A DNA stretch of 64,000 nucleotides, from the NCBI RefSeq assembly GCF_000024845.1, contig NC_013501.1:1654874-1718873 (forward strand). Direction: 5' to 3'. Shown here one piece after another: positions 11,201-19,528 of the stretch (positions are counted from its first letter, which is position 1; every line of letters begins with the position of its first letter). The position numbers were made by a program, and so were the translations under genes. This DNA is from Rhodothermus marinus DSM 4252. GTDB taxonomy: Bacteria > Bacteroidota > Rhodothermia > Rhodothermales > Rhodothermaceae. A model generated the notes under the pieces. The model was not told the origin of the DNA, ran no database searches, and saw only the letters and a list, made by a program, of their open reading frames with translations.

Positions 11201-11711
11201 GCTTCGCACCACGCGCCTGGCGCCCGAGCGGGCGCTGCTGCGCTACCGGGGCTACTCGGCCACCGTGCAACCCGAACGTTCCGCACCGGAAGTCCCGATC
11301 TACGATTCGCTGGCCGGCACGGCCCAGCGCTGGCGCGATCTGGAAGGCTACTACACGCGCTTCGGCGACGTACGCGAGCTGCTGGCCGAGATCGACGACC
11401 GCTACGTCATCATGAATGCCGGGGACGAACTCGTCTTCCACTTCCCCGCCCTGCCCGATCCGCCCGAAGGCTGGACGCGCGACTTCGTGCTCATCGGCGA
11501 CGGCTGGGTCAAGGACGGCGACTACAACACGACGTTCTCGCGTACCGTGCGTCCGCTCCCCTACCACGACATGCCCGGCTACGACACACTGCCCGGTCGC
11601 CTGTGGGACGACCCGGTCTACCGACGCTTCCCCGAAGACTGGCTGCGCTTCCACACGCGCTACGTCGCCCCGGACCGCTTCGACCAGAAGCTGGCGCTGC
11701 AGGCCCGGTAG
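8295..11711 (+). CDS. TPR / FG-GAP / ASPIC-UnbV lipoprotein
   Basis: This 1138-residue exported protein starts with a lipoprotein-like signal ending at AAAC (residue 21). Residues about 40-270 form TPR-like helical repeats (AWANLGLLALRRNDLEAARRYL). Residues about 340-620 hold FG-GAP/VCBS repeats with DFDNDFRMDVALV, DLDGDGDPDLAAL and DADLDGDGRLDLA calcium-binding loops forming a beta-propeller. An ASPIC/UnbV domain follows (VNSFGIGGVVEIRAG, HFGLG). The last 400 residues, from about 710, are a beta-rich region (VFAFNGERMVFVTDFIWGSPLG onward) that I do not recognise. The protein is probably attached to a membrane and may bind carbohydrate or partner proteins. The gene stands alone, and a T9SS substrate gene converges on it 9 bp downstream. 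Confidence 0.82.
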   Translation: MPRPAITVALWVLLILGAAACRRAPSVPEPGTDTYQETVTAFYTGLAALQAGEDRGARTLLERVTELAPGEPAAWANLGLLALRRNDLEAARRYLGEAARLAPESARIQVLLARLALAEEQPDAARRHLLAALQHDPADLEAAYLLFQLLEAHPTPGDTLTADTLLARMLRHRSDNQALWLERLRRAIATQDARTLQETIAHLQALVDTWPDEARTVWQELLALAREADWTALRTQVAFLRNTLLQHPAFRADLAELQPPPEVLSPPLTEPLRLEPPRATFALPDTLMTFQPEPLTGGPALATRVLWKTADASPSVLLVRAHDVVLDDGTVLQRPDPLPPTATPTHSVALFDFDNDFRMDVALVGSAGVRLYHQEAGGTFSEVALPPLPADEITGLWVADFDLEGDLDLLVGTASVFLVSNNGDQTFRTRRVFDIAPRRLAWSDLDGDGDPDLAALDLNGVLHLWRNERQGLFLKDSTIPARSGCTLAAADLDHDGLLELTLWSPDGSLHRLAYMPRTRSWETRPLPVRTPALDESACRQAHLFTADLDNNGAQDLIASIPGRTWIWLVDARGRLRSEPLTLDVQAFDAADLDGDGRLDLAAVQSDGTPVRLRNRSDAPYAWTQLHPQAVVVGDQRVNSFGIGGVVEIRAGTIYQKQVIQAPVVHFGLGLESRVPLARIVWPNGNVQAEFNLAANETVQATQRLKGSCPWVFAFNGERMVFVTDFIWGSPLGLRINAQETGDIAQTEDWIKIRGDQLRPRDGIYDVRITAELWETHFFDHVSLMVVDHPEETEVWVDERFAFPPRQLRLYTTGPVQPIARARDHRGRDVTEKVQRRDGRYFDTFAPGAYQGIAEPHFVELDLGESVPVDRPLYLIAYGWLRPTDSSINVAISQGRHPRPRGLRIEVPDGRGGWRVAYPDLGFPAGRLKTIVIDLSGQFPEGGPYRVRLHTNLEIYWDWIGWAEARPDVPLRTTRLAPERALLRYRGYSATVQPERSAPEVPIYDSLAGTAQRWRDLEGYYTRFGDVRELLAEIDDRYVIMNAGDELVFHFPALPDPPEGWTRDFVLIGDGWVKDGDYNTTFSRTVRPLPYHDMPGYDTLPGRLWDDPVYRRFPEDWLRFHTRYVAPDRFDQKLALQAR

Positions 11712-11720
11712 GCCGCTCGC

Positions 11721-13808
11721 TCAGCGAAGGTGCAGCATCTTACCTGTGAGCGACCGGCCGTTCACGGTCAATCGGTAGAGATAGACACCGGACGGATAGC
11801 CGCTCGCGTCCCACACCACGGCGTGGCGTCCCGGCGTCACCGGGCCGTCGAGCAACACCTGCAGCTCACGCCCCAGCACATCGAACACGGCAAGCCGAAC
11901 ACGCCCGGGCCTGTTCAATTCGAACGTGATGGTGGTCTGCGTGGTGAACGGGTTGGGGAAACTGGTCAGCAGCGACCGGTCGGGCACCTCGGGCGACGGC
12001 ATCTCCTGCAGCAATACGCCACCTTTTCGATAGACGAGCAGCCCATCCCCGGCAATCCATATATGTCCGGAGGCATCTACGGCAAGCGCCCTCGTCCATT
12101 CCACTATTTTTGCATAGTGCGCAAGGGGAGGGTGAATAAACTCCCAGAACACCCCGTCAAAAACCGCAAGGGTGCTACCGACGCTGAGCCAGAGTTGCCC
12201 GTCCGCGTCCCTGGCTATCGCTTCAACATGCGCACGTGGCAGGCCGGTATTGCGGGACGTATAGCGGGTCCATGTGCTGCCGTCAAAGCACATCAGTCCC
12301 CCCGAGGTAGCCACCCAGATGCGCCCTGCTTCGTCGGGAAGAATCTGACGAATAGCACCAGGCTGCCCCCCTAGATCTGCAGCAGTATAGACCTGCCAGT
12401 CGGTGCCGTCAAAAGTGATCAGCCTGTCGTTGGTGCCGATCCACACCGTGCCACTCCTGTCGACTGCCAGCGCATAGATAGGTGCCGGAGGAATCGGGCT
12501 GTTGGTGGAATCGTACACCGTCCAGTCTGCACCATCAAAGGTAACCACCTTGCCTCTGAACAAGCCCGCCCAGATTTTGCCCGTCTGATCTGCCGCCAGC
12601 GAAAGCACCTGATAGTCCGGAAGCTCCTGGACGTACTGCGTCCATCTGCTCCCATCATACACGGCCAATCCTTCCGTATGCGTCCCTACCAGGATTCGCC
12701 CCTGAGCGTCTACCGCCAGCACACTGATCCACGTAAGCTCTGGATTGGGATTGGTCCAGCCGTTTCCATCAAAAACAAAAAGGCCATCATTCCCTCCTAC
12801 CCACACCCTTCCTTGCTGATCAACGGCAAGCGCCGAAAATGACGTCCCTACCAGAGTAGAATCGCCTACATAATGCATGTGATGATAGGTGTCGCCTATT
12901 TCCAGCACTCCATAGTGCGTTCCGATCCAGAGCCGATCGTTTTCATCAAGGGCAATCATATTTTTCCCGAGTCGCTCCAGATTCAGCGCCTCGGTATAAC
13001 GATGCCACGCAAAGCCATCGAACATGACCAGCTCTTTTTCGGCATTAACCCAGACACGCCCCCGACTATCCACGAGCACCTGATGTACCCAGCGGTTGGG
13101 AAGATCAGAATTTTCAGGCGTGTAAACCGTCCAGGAGCTATCCCTGAATACGGCCACGCCCTTTCCGTTGATCGCTGCCCAGATATGTCCCGTCTGGTCT
13201 ATCGCCAGAGAAGAGACAATACCTCCACCAAGCGAATCGGTAAAATCAAAATAGCGCCACCGTGCGCCGTCGAACAGAGCTACCAGAGACCCTACGCCTA
13301 TCCACAGATGCCCCGGCGTATCACGGATTAGTGCGCGTACACTGAATTGGGGAATTCCACTCCGGTATATCTTCCAGGAGTCCCCGTCATAACGCGCCAC
13401 ACTTCCCCGGCCTCCTATCCATACATGCCCTTCGCTGTCGACGAAAAATGCGTCAAATGTATCATCTTCAGGAATCTGATCGGGCGTTCGGTTCTCCCAT
13501 TGTCCATCCTCGTAAACAAACAGGCCATACCTCCTTACCCACACCCAGGGTCTTCCGGACCGATCAATTCCCAGCACGCGAAAGTAATTTGCGGGTAACC
13601 CCGTATCGGATATGTATTGCAGGGTCTGCGTTCTGGCCTCCGTGTCGATCTGGAGCAAAAAGCCCTCAACTGTACTTGCCCAGAGTTTTCCCTGGCCCAC
13701 CGCCAGGGTTGCAATCGTTTGCCTTCCGACAAAATGCTTCCATTCAGGGCGCTGGGCCTGGGCCGTCAGACTCAGCAGAAGAGCGAGCAGTAAAACCGAG
13801 CCTCGCAT
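11721..13808 (-). CDS. Exported two-component-regulator-propeller-like protein with T9SS sorting domain
   Basis: This 695-residue protein has a signal peptide (MRGSVLLLALLLSLTAQAQ). It then has about a dozen propeller blades of the ligand-sensor type, each roughly 40 residues with a core such as GRVWVGGNDGLFVFDGNGW. The final 80 residues form a type A T9SS sorting domain: SFPNPF, then LAVFDVLGRE and a closing GVYLYRL. It is therefore expected to be secreted across the outer membrane. Unlike intracellular propeller sensors it has no kinase or HTH output. The central part (about 12100-13700) is visibly richer in A+T than neighbouring genes, which may mean different ancestry or relaxed codon use. 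Confidence 0.85.
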   Translation of the reverse strand: MRGSVLLLALLLSLTAQAQRPEWKHFVGRQTIATLAVGQGKLWASTVEGFLLQIDTEARTQTLQYISDTGLPANYFRVLGIDRSGRPWVWVRRYGLFVYEDGQWENRTPDQIPEDDTFDAFFVDSEGHVWIGGRGSVARYDGDSWKIYRSGIPQFSVRALIRDTPGHLWIGVGSLVALFDGARWRYFDFTDSLGGGIVSSLAIDQTGHIWAAINGKGVAVFRDSSWTVYTPENSDLPNRWVHQVLVDSRGRVWVNAEKELVMFDGFAWHRYTEALNLERLGKNMIALDENDRLWIGTHYGVLEIGDTYHHMHYVGDSTLVGTSFSALAVDQQGRVWVGGNDGLFVFDGNGWTNPNPELTWISVLAVDAQGRILVGTHTEGLAVYDGSRWTQYVQELPDYQVLSLAADQTGKIWAGLFRGKVVTFDGADWTVYDSTNSPIPPAPIYALAVDRSGTVWIGTNDRLITFDGTDWQVYTAADLGGQPGAIRQILPDEAGRIWVATSGGLMCFDGSTWTRYTSRNTGLPRAHVEAIARDADGQLWLSVGSTLAVFDGVFWEFIHPPLAHYAKIVEWTRALAVDASGHIWIAGDGLLVYRKGGVLLQEMPSPEVPDRSLLTSFPNPFTTQTTITFELNRPGRVRLAVFDVLGRELQVLLDGPVTPGRHAVVWDASGYPSGVYLYRLTVNGRSLTGKMLHLR

Positions 13809-13909
13809 GATCCTGTCCAGAAAGGTATTCCCTGGAAAAGCCTTGCTTTATGGTAAGCACGTTTCCCGGATCTGTCAACCCCACAACCTGTCTTGCGTCG
13901 GAAAACGGC

Positions 13910-14341
13910 TCAATTCAGCAACGTCAATCCCTGATCAGGAAAACGCCGGTCAAGCGTGTAAACATAGCGTACGCCCCTGTGATGGGCTTCCGCCCATCAC
14001 AGGGCATCGGCAATGGAGACGCGCCCGGACGGTAAACAGCGCATCAGCGCCTGCAAAACCTGCGACTTTGCCCAACCAATCGGTTGCAGATTTTCTTTTT
14101 GCAGAAGCCAGATCAGACTTTCATCAATGACCTGCCGACGCGGAACGCCATAAACGGACAGCAGCACATACGCCGTCTCTGCAAGCACAAGCAGTGAAAC
14201 GCCCAGCACTTCATCACCATCCAGAATAGCTGCAGCACGAGCGGCCATCTCCTCGGGCGTTCCGGTCAGATAGCGCACCAGCACGCTGGTATCGACCAAT
14301 GCACCTATCGGTTTTCTTTTTCCTGGCTGATGGCTTTCCAT
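13910..14341 (-). pseudogene. vapC-like PIN-domain toxin interrupted by an in-frame TGA
   Basis: The open frame from 14341 ends at a TGA (13999-13997) after 114 residues, immediately after the PIN motif SIADAL. The same frame continues without a shift for 28 more codons to a TGA at 13910-13912. The extension reads WAEAHHRGVRYVYT, then LDRRFPDQG, which is the normal C-terminal end of a PIN domain including its last conserved acidic residue. The product is therefore truncated by a single nonsense codon. PIN toxins are Mg-dependent RNases; D17 in VDTS, the Glu in LAET and the Asp in IAD are still present, but the aspartate of LDRRF is lost. The start overlaps the antitoxin gene by 37 bp. Confidence 0.85.
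13975..14004. repeat. Perfect 13-bp inverted repeat spanning the vapC nonsense codon
   Basis: CCCTGTGATGGGC (13975-13987) and GCCCATCACAGGG (13992-14004) are exact reverse complements separated by TTCC. On the reverse strand the TGA that truncates vapC lies within one arm. No T-run follows, so a terminator role is unlikely. The perfect pairing inside a coding sequence suggests that one arm may have been copied from the other. Confidence 0.85.
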
Positions 14342-14571
14342 GCCTGCTCACGAAGGGCGGTCCAGTCGTCCGTTTCCGGCTGACGCTTGATGTACGGGGC
14401 CAGCATACCCTTCAGGGAACGTCGATGCACAGGGGGTACAAAATACAGTTCAACATGATCTTCGACCAGCAATTGAACAACTTCCCAGCCAGGCCCGATA
14501 CCCAGTTTATCCCGAATCTCCTTGGCAATAACGACCTGCCCCTTGGAGCCAATCTTGTAAGTCATGAGCAA
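14305..14571 (-). CDS. VapB-like antitoxin, SpoVT/AbrB domain
   Basis: This 88-residue protein has an N-terminal swapped-hairpin AbrB domain (KIGSKGQVVIAKEIRDKLGI) and an acidic, helical C-terminal tail of the kind that binds a PIN toxin. Start codons at 14571 (MLMTYK) or 14565 (MTYK) are both possible. It overlaps the toxin frame by 37 bp, the usual antitoxin-first operon. It would repress its own promoter and neutralise VapC; with the toxin truncated the module is probably inert or kept for DNA binding only. The upstream reverse strand carries TATAAC about 10 bp before the start, without a clear -35 box. Confidence 0.85.
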   Translation of the reverse strand: MLMTYKIGSKGQVVIAKEIRDKLGIGPGWEVVQLLVEDHVELYFVPPVHRRSLKGMLAPYIKRQPETDDWTALREQAWKAISQEKENR

Positions 14572-14871
14572 AAGTCGTTATACTTTGCTTTGGAGAGCAT
14601 AACTACAGACACTCACTTCTTCAAGGTTCAAACCTGTTGCAGCCGGTCGTCGGAAGAGCAGCACGCGGGTTCGGTCGTGCGTGCGAGCGGCGATAATGCG
14701 CGGGCCGACGGTGATCTTCACGACTGCAGCAGGTCAACAGGTAAAAAGTCGGCCGGATCGCTTATTTTGACGGCGTGAACATCAACTTCTGCAGAGAATC
14801 CAAAAAGCGCTTCCGCTTTGAAGCTCGAAATTTCGTAAACTGAAGCCAGGTTGTATCCTTCTTGAAGAACT
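14572..14871. other. Intergenic region between vapB and etfB, no confident gene
   Basis: This 300-bp gap between divergent genes should hold the promoters for vapBC and the etf operon. A 63-codon reverse frame at 14718-14909 encodes an unremarkable peptide that overlaps the etfB start. I found no recognisable domain in it, so it is not called as a gene. No terminator-like hairpin with a T-run was seen. Confidence 0.4.
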
Positions 14872-15639
14872 ATGAATATCTGCGTCTGCATCAAACAGGT
14901 ACCGGACATTCAGGCGCCCTTTCGGATCGTGGACGGGCGCCTGCAGTTCGACGTCGAGCGTTACGTCCTGAACGCCTACGATGCCTCGGCCGTCGAAGGG
15001 GCGCTGCAGCTCGTCGAGCAGCACGGCGGTACGGTCGAGGTCGTCGCCATCGGGCCGGCCTCGGTCTCGGAGTCGATTCGCAAGGCGCTGGCCATGGGTG
15101 CCGAGCGCGCCTATCACATCGAGGCGGATCCGTCCGACTGGGACTCGGCCACCGTGGCGACGGTGCTGGCCGCCTTCTTCCGGGACCGGAGCTACGATGC
15201 TATTTTCACCGGCAAACAGGCCCAGGACACCGACGCAGGCCTGACCGGTACCATGCTGGCCGAGCTGCTGGGGCTCCCCTACGTGAGCAACGCGGTGGGG
15301 CTGGCCTACGAAAACGGACGCCTGATCGTCACGCGCCAGGGCGACGCCGGCCGGGAAATCATCGAACTGGCGCTGCCGGGTCTGGTAACGATCTCCAACG
15401 ACATGAACGACCCGCGCATTCCGTCGATTCGGGGGATCATGCAGGCCCGCCGCAAGCCCATCGAGGCGCTCACGCTGTCGGACCTGGGGCTGTCGCCCGA
15501 GCAGCTCCGGCCCCGCACGCGCGTGACCGGCTACCGACCGATTCCGCCCCGTGCGCCCGGCCGCAAGCTCGAAGGCGAACCGGCCGAGGTGGTTCGTGAA
15601 CTCGTTCGTCTGCTCCGCGAAGAAGCCCGCGTGTTGTAA
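14872..15639 (+). CDS. etfB: Electron transfer flavoprotein beta subunit (EtfB/FixA)
   Basis: This 255-residue protein starts with MNICVCIKQVPD, the standard ETF-beta N-terminus. It contains the ETF adenine-nucleotide-binding fold, with GKQAQDTDAG near residue 120 and TISNDMNDPRIPSIRGIMQARRKPI, the conserved ETF-beta signature loop, near residue 185. It pairs with EtfA (next gene, 2-bp gap) to carry electrons from acyl-CoA dehydrogenases. Co-location with fixC and fixX shows this is the FixABCX type, which in some bacteria bifurcates electrons between quinone and ferredoxin or flavodoxin. It is the first gene of a five-gene operon. Confidence 0.95.
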   Translation: MNICVCIKQVPDIQAPFRIVDGRLQFDVERYVLNAYDASAVEGALQLVEQHGGTVEVVAIGPASVSESIRKALAMGAERAYHIEADPSDWDSATVATVLAAFFRDRSYDAIFTGKQAQDTDAGLTGTMLAELLGLPYVSNAVGLAYENGRLIVTRQGDAGREIIELALPGLVTISNDMNDPRIPSIRGIMQARRKPIEALTLSDLGLSPEQLRPRTRVTGYRPIPPRAPGRKLEGEPAEVVRELVRLLREEARVL

Positions 15640-15641
15640 CC

Positions 15642-16625
15642 ATGAGCACCTACCTCTGCCATATTCCCACGCAACAGGAGCGCCCTACCCGTGCGGCGCT
15701 GGAAGTGCTGACGCACGTGCGCACGCTGGCCCGCCGTGATGGAGCCCGACTGGCCGCCTGTGTGCTGCACCCCGAGGCGGATCGCTTCGTCGAAGCGCTG
15801 AAGCCCTACGGGGTGGATCAGGTCTATCTGGTGAAACACCCCGTACTGGACCGGCACCTGAACGCGCCGGTGCTGACTGCGCTGGCGGCCGTCTTTCGCG
15901 CGGCACAACCGACGCTGATGGCGCTGCCGTCCACCGAGTCCGTCAAGGACGTGCTGGGGGCGCTGGCCGCCCGCGTCGGAGCCGCCGCCCTGCCCGACGT
16001 GTCGGCGTTCGACATCGGCGCGTCCGTGACGGCCACGCGTCCGGTCATGGCCGCCCGTGTGCTGGCCGACACCGAAGCCACCACACAACCCGTGCTTGTC
16101 TCGGTGCGGGCCGGCACCTATACCGCACAACCGGCCGAAAGCCCCACCGAGCCTGAAGTCGTGGAGGTACCGCTCGACTTCGACACGGCCACGCTGCGGG
16201 CCACGCTCCGCGAGGTGATCACCGGCACGACCGGTCAGGTGGACCTTTCGGAGGCCGACATCATCGTGGCGGCCGGACGCGGCGTGCGCGACGAAGCCGG
16301 CAAACAGCTCGTCGAAGAACTGGCCCGCGAGCTGGGCGCCGCCATCGGGGCCTCGCGTGCCGCCATCGAGGCCGGTCTCTTTCCGGCTTCGCTCCAGATC
16401 GGCCAGACCGGCAAGGTGGTTTCGCCCACGCTCTACATCGCCGTCGGCATCTCCGGGGCCATCCAGCACGTGGCCGGCATGGCCGGAAGCAAGGTGATCG
16501 TGGCGATCAACAAAGACCCGGACGCGCCGATCTTCAACATCGCCACCTACGGCATCGTGGGCGACCTGTACCAGATCCTGCCCCTGCTCATCGAAGAAAT
16601 CCGCCGGATCAAGGCCGAAAGCTGA
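15642..16625 (+). CDS. etfA: Electron transfer flavoprotein alpha subunit (EtfA/FixB)
   Basis: This 327-residue protein has an N-terminal nucleotide-binding-like domain and a C-terminal FAD-binding domain carrying [23 protein letters not shown] and [11 protein letters not shown], the hallmarks of ETF-alpha. It forms the flavin-bearing heterodimer with EtfB, whose gene ends 2 bp upstream. Its stop overlaps the fixC start by one base (TGATG), so translation of the two is probably coupled. Length is normal for the family. Confidence 0.95.
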   Translation: MSTYLCHIPTQQERPTRAALEVLTHVRTLARRDGARLAACVLHPEADRFVEALKPYGVDQVYLVKHPVLDRHLNAPVLTALAAVFRAAQPTLMALPSTESVKDVLGALAARVGAAALPDVSAFDIGASVTATRPVMAARVLADTEATTQPVLVSVRAGTYTAQPAESPTEPEVVEVPLDFDTATLRATLREVITGTTGQVDLSEADIIVAAGRGVRDEAGKQLVEELARELGAAIGASRAAIEAGLFPASLQIGQTGKVVSPTLYIAVGISGAIQHVAGMAGSKVIVAINKDPDAPIFNIATYGIVGDLYQILPLLIEEIRRIKAES

Positions 16626-17953
16626 TGGAAGCCGAACGCTTCGGGTGCATCATCGTCGGCGGTGGCATCGCCGGACTGAGCGCGGCCATGGTGCTGGCCC
16701 GCCATGAGGTGCCCTTTCTGCTCATCGAGCGCGGCGCCTACAGCGGCGCCAAGAACGTCTCGGGCGGCGTGCTCTGGGGCACCGACCTGGCCCGCCTCGT
16801 GCCCGAGTACTGGAACGATCCGAACGCCAGCTTCGAGCGCTTCATCAACCACCGGCGGCTGACCTTCCTCGACGAACAGTCGGCCTTCTCGATCGACTTC
16901 AAATCGTCCCACTACGACACGCCGCCCTACATGGGCGTGACCGTGCTGCGGGCCATTTTTGACCGCTGGCTGGCCGACAAAGTGCAGGAAGCCATCGACC
17001 GGAGCGCCTGTGCCGACGCGTCCTTTCTGGCCTTCGACGTGCTCGTCGAACGCCTGCTCGTCGAAGACGGCCGCGTCGTGGGCGTCGAGGCCGGCGGTGA
17101 GCGCTTCTATGCCGACTGCGTGATCCTGGCCGAAGGCGTCAACAACCTGCTCACGCGCCAGATCGGCCTGCAGGCCGAGTACGTGCCCGCCGACCACATG
17201 GCCGTCGGCGTCAAAGAAGTGCTCCGCTTCGACCGTCGGGTGCTCGAAGACCGCTTCCAGCTCTCCGAGCGCAGCGGCATGGCCAACGAGTTCATCGGCG
17301 CCATCACCGACGGTGTCGAAGGCGGTGGCTTCCTCTACACGAACCGCACCACCGTATCGATCGGACTGGTGCTCGGGATGGCCGACCTGCGCCGCAAGCG
17401 CAAAAAGCCCTACGAACTGCTGGACCGCTTCAAGGCGCACCCTGTGGTGGCCGACATGATCCGGGGGGGCGAGGTCGTCGAGTACTCGGCGCACGTGGTC
17501 TCGACGGGCGACATGCGGGCCATGCCGCGCGAACTCTACGCCGACGGCGTGCTCGTGGCCGGCGAGGCGGCCAACCTGCTATTGAACGCCGGCAAGGCCA
17601 TTCAGGGCATGGACTTCGCCATGCATTCGGGTATCCTGGCCGCCGAAACCGTGCTCGAAGCCCGACGCGTCGGCGACTTCTCGGCCGCCACGCTCCGCCG
17701 CTACCGCGAGCGCCTGGAGCAGAGCTACGTGCTCCAGAACATGCGGAACTTCCAGGCGGCCGTTCGTTTGCTCCACGAGCCGGTGATGTACGAACGCATG
17801 CCGCGCCTGGTGTGCGACCTGGGCCGCGAATTCTTCCGCGTGGAAAACCGTCCGGCCCCGAAATTGCGCCAGATTCTACGCGAGGTGGTGCGCCGCCACA
17901 GCTCGCTGCCGGAACTGCTCAAACTCACCTACCGGGCCTGGAAAGCCCTCTGA
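16625..17953 (+). CDS. fixC: ETF:quinone oxidoreductase-type flavoprotein FixC
   Basis: This 442-residue FAD protein starts with a Rossmann dinucleotide motif (IIVGGGIAGLSAAMVLA) at about residues 9-25. It continues with GAYSGAKNVSGG and a C-terminal LLLNAGKAIQGMDFAMHSG segment typical of the FixC/ETF-QO family. It is shorter than mitochondrial ETF-QO because the iron-sulphur domain is encoded separately as fixX. It takes electrons from the ETF and passes them to the membrane quinone pool; amphipathic segments near residues 205-235 may contact the membrane. Gene order A-B-C-X is the canonical fix arrangement, here without any nif genes in view. Confidence 0.93.
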   Translation: MEAERFGCIIVGGGIAGLSAAMVLARHEVPFLLIERGAYSGAKNVSGGVLWGTDLARLVPEYWNDPNASFERFINHRRLTFLDEQSAFSIDFKSSHYDTPPYMGVTVLRAIFDRWLADKVQEAIDRSACADASFLAFDVLVERLLVEDGRVVGVEAGGERFYADCVILAEGVNNLLTRQIGLQAEYVPADHMAVGVKEVLRFDRRVLEDRFQLSERSGMANEFIGAITDGVEGGGFLYTNRTTVSIGLVLGMADLRRKRKKPYELLDRFKAHPVVADMIRGGEVVEYSAHVVSTGDMRAMPRELYADGVLVAGEAANLLLNAGKAIQGMDFAMHSGILAAETVLEARRVGDFSAATLRRYRERLEQSYVLQNMRNFQAAVRLLHEPVMYERMPRLVCDLGREFFRVENRPAPKLRQILREVVRRHSSLPELLKLTYRAWKAL

Positions 17954-17956
17954 GCC

Positions 17957-18250
17957 ATGACGATCGCCGAACGCCTCGGAACCGTCAACTACCGCAACCA
18001 GGAGCGCCGGGACGCCCGGCCGCATATTCTGGTCGACACGAACATCTGCAATACGCGTTGCCCGCACAAGGCCACCACCTACGTGTGTCCGGCCAACTGC
18101 TACACGCTCGACGAGCAGGGCCACGTGCACTTTCAGTTTGAAGACTGCATCGAGTGCGGCACCTGCATGTACGCCTGCGACCAGGGCGCCGTCAGCTGGC
18201 ACTACCCGGATCCCGAGCAGGGCCGCGGCGTGAACTGGAATTACGGATAA
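17957..18250 (+). CDS. fixX: Ferredoxin-like protein FixX
   Basis: This 97-residue protein has eight conserved cysteines: C31, C35, C44, C48 and then C64, C67, C70, C74. The second group gives a CxxCxxC-x3-C 4Fe-4S motif. The first group is the degenerate N-terminal cluster region usual for FixX, so probably one cluster is bound. It supplies the iron-sulphur half of the ETF:quinone oxidoreductase with FixC (gap 3 bp). The C-terminal GRGVNWNYG is a family-like ending. Cytoplasmic, associated with the membrane through FixC. Confidence 0.93.
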   Translation: MTIAERLGTVNYRNQERRDARPHILVDTNICNTRCPHKATTYVCPANCYTLDEQGHVHFQFEDCIECGTCMYACDQGAVSWHYPDPEQGRGVNWNYG

Positions 18251-18280
18251 GTGCTGAGATCACAAAAAATTGGATAGACC

Positions 18281-19528
18281 ATGGGCTCGTTTCCCTTCAA
18301 CCCGGACGATGCGTTCCTCTTCGAGTCGATGCTGAAGGAGGAGGATCGCCTGATCATGGAGACGGCGCGCGAGTACGCCCAGAGCTGCCTTGAACCCCGC
18401 GCGCTCGAAGGCAACCAGCAGGGCATCTTTCACATGGAGATTCCCCGCGAGATGGGCGAGCTGGGCCTGCTGGGCGTGACGATCGACCCGAAGTACGGCG
18501 GGGGTGGCGCCAGTTACACGGCCTACGGACTGATCGCCCGTGAGCTGGAGCGCGTCGACTCGGCCTACCGCTCGTTCATGTCGGTGCAGTCGTCGCTGGT
18601 GATGTTCCCCATCGAGAAATACGGCACCGAGGAGCAGAAGCGCAAATACCTGCCGAAGCTGGCCACCGGCGAGCTGATCGGCTGCTTTGGCCTGACCGAG
18701 CCCGACCACGGCTCCGATCCCGGCTCGATGGAGACGACGGCCCGGCGCGTCGACGGCGGCTGGATCCTCAACGGTACGAAAGCCTGGATCACGAACGCCC
18801 CCATTGCCGACATCGCGGTGGTCTGGGCCCGCGCCAAGGAGCACCCGGACGACGAGGGCGAAATCATGGGCTTCATTCTGGAGCGCGACATGCCGGGCCT
18901 CTCGACGCCGGAGACCAAAAACAAGATGTCGCTGCGGGCCTCCTCGACCGGCGAGATCGTAATGGAAGACGTGTTCGTGCCCGATGCAAACGTGCTGCCG
19001 GGCGTGCGCGGGCTACGAGGACCGTTCTCGTGCCTGAGCAACGCCCGCTACGGGATCGCCTGGGGCACGGTGGGCGCGGCCGAGGACTGCTACCAGCGCA
19101 CGCGGCGTTACGTGATGGAGCGCACGCAGTTCGGCTACCCGCTGGCGGCCATGCAGCTCATCCAGACGAAGCTGGCCAACATGCTCACCGAGATCACCCA
19201 GATGCAGCTGCTGGTCTTCCGGCTGGGGCAACTGGCCGACGAGGGCAAGGTGACGCCCGCCCAGATCTCGCTGGCCAAGCGTAACAACGCCGGCAAGGCG
19301 CTGGAGATTGCCCGCATGGCGCGCGACATGCACGGCGCCAACGGCATCGTAGGTGAGTATCGGGTCATCCATCACATGGTAAACCTCGAAAGCGTCAACA
19401 CCTACGAGGGTACCTACGACATCCACGGTCTGATCCTCGGCCGCGAGATCACGGGCATCCAGGCCTTTGTGCCGCGCGGCAACGACCTGCCCCCGAAGAA
19501 AAAGCCCGCTCCGGCTACGGCTTCGTAA
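18281..19528 (+). CDS. gcdH: Acyl-CoA dehydrogenase, glutaryl-CoA dehydrogenase type
   Basis: This 415-residue flavoenzyme matches the glutaryl-CoA dehydrogenase branch closely. [16 protein letters not shown] holds the arginine that recognises the omega-carboxylate, [19 protein letters not shown] binds FAD, and [17 protein letters not shown] carries the catalytic glutamate near residue 376. It should oxidise and decarboxylate glutaryl-CoA to crotonyl-CoA in lysine/tryptophan degradation and hand electrons to the ETF encoded just upstream. It is the last gene of the etfBA-fixCX operon (30-bp gap). Its 3' end overlaps the convergent TPR gene by 14 bp. Confidence 0.9.
   Translation: MGSFPFNPDDAFLFESMLKEEDRLIMETAREYAQSCLEPRALEGNQQGIFHMEIPREMGELGLLGVTIDPKYGGGGASYTAYGLIARELERVDSAYRSFMSVQSSLVMFPIEKYGTEEQKRKYLPKLATGELIGCFGLTEPDHGSDPGSMETTARRVDGGWILNGTKAWITNAPIADIAVVWARAKEHPDDEGEIMGFILERDMPGLSTPETKNKMSLRASSTGEIVMEDVFVPDANVLPGVRGLRGPFSCLSNARYGIAWGTVGAAEDCYQRTRRYVMERTQFGYPLAAMQLIQTKLANMLTEITQMQLLVFRLGQLADEGKVTPAQISLAKRNNAGKALEIARMARDMHGANGIVGEYRVIHHMVNLESVNTYEGTYDIHGLILGREITGIQAFVPRGNDLPPKKKPAPATAS

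Noticed and set aside
13997-14341. Treating the 114-residue PIN frame as a complete short toxin
   Set aside because: The sequence after the stop continues in the same frame with the conserved PIN ending, so truncation is the better reading; selenocysteine use is unlikely because no such PIN enzymes are known to me and no selenocysteine-insertion element was recognised.
14718-14909. 63-codon reverse frame upstream of etfB
   Set aside because: It overlaps the etfB start, has no recognisable domain and sits in the expected promoter region.
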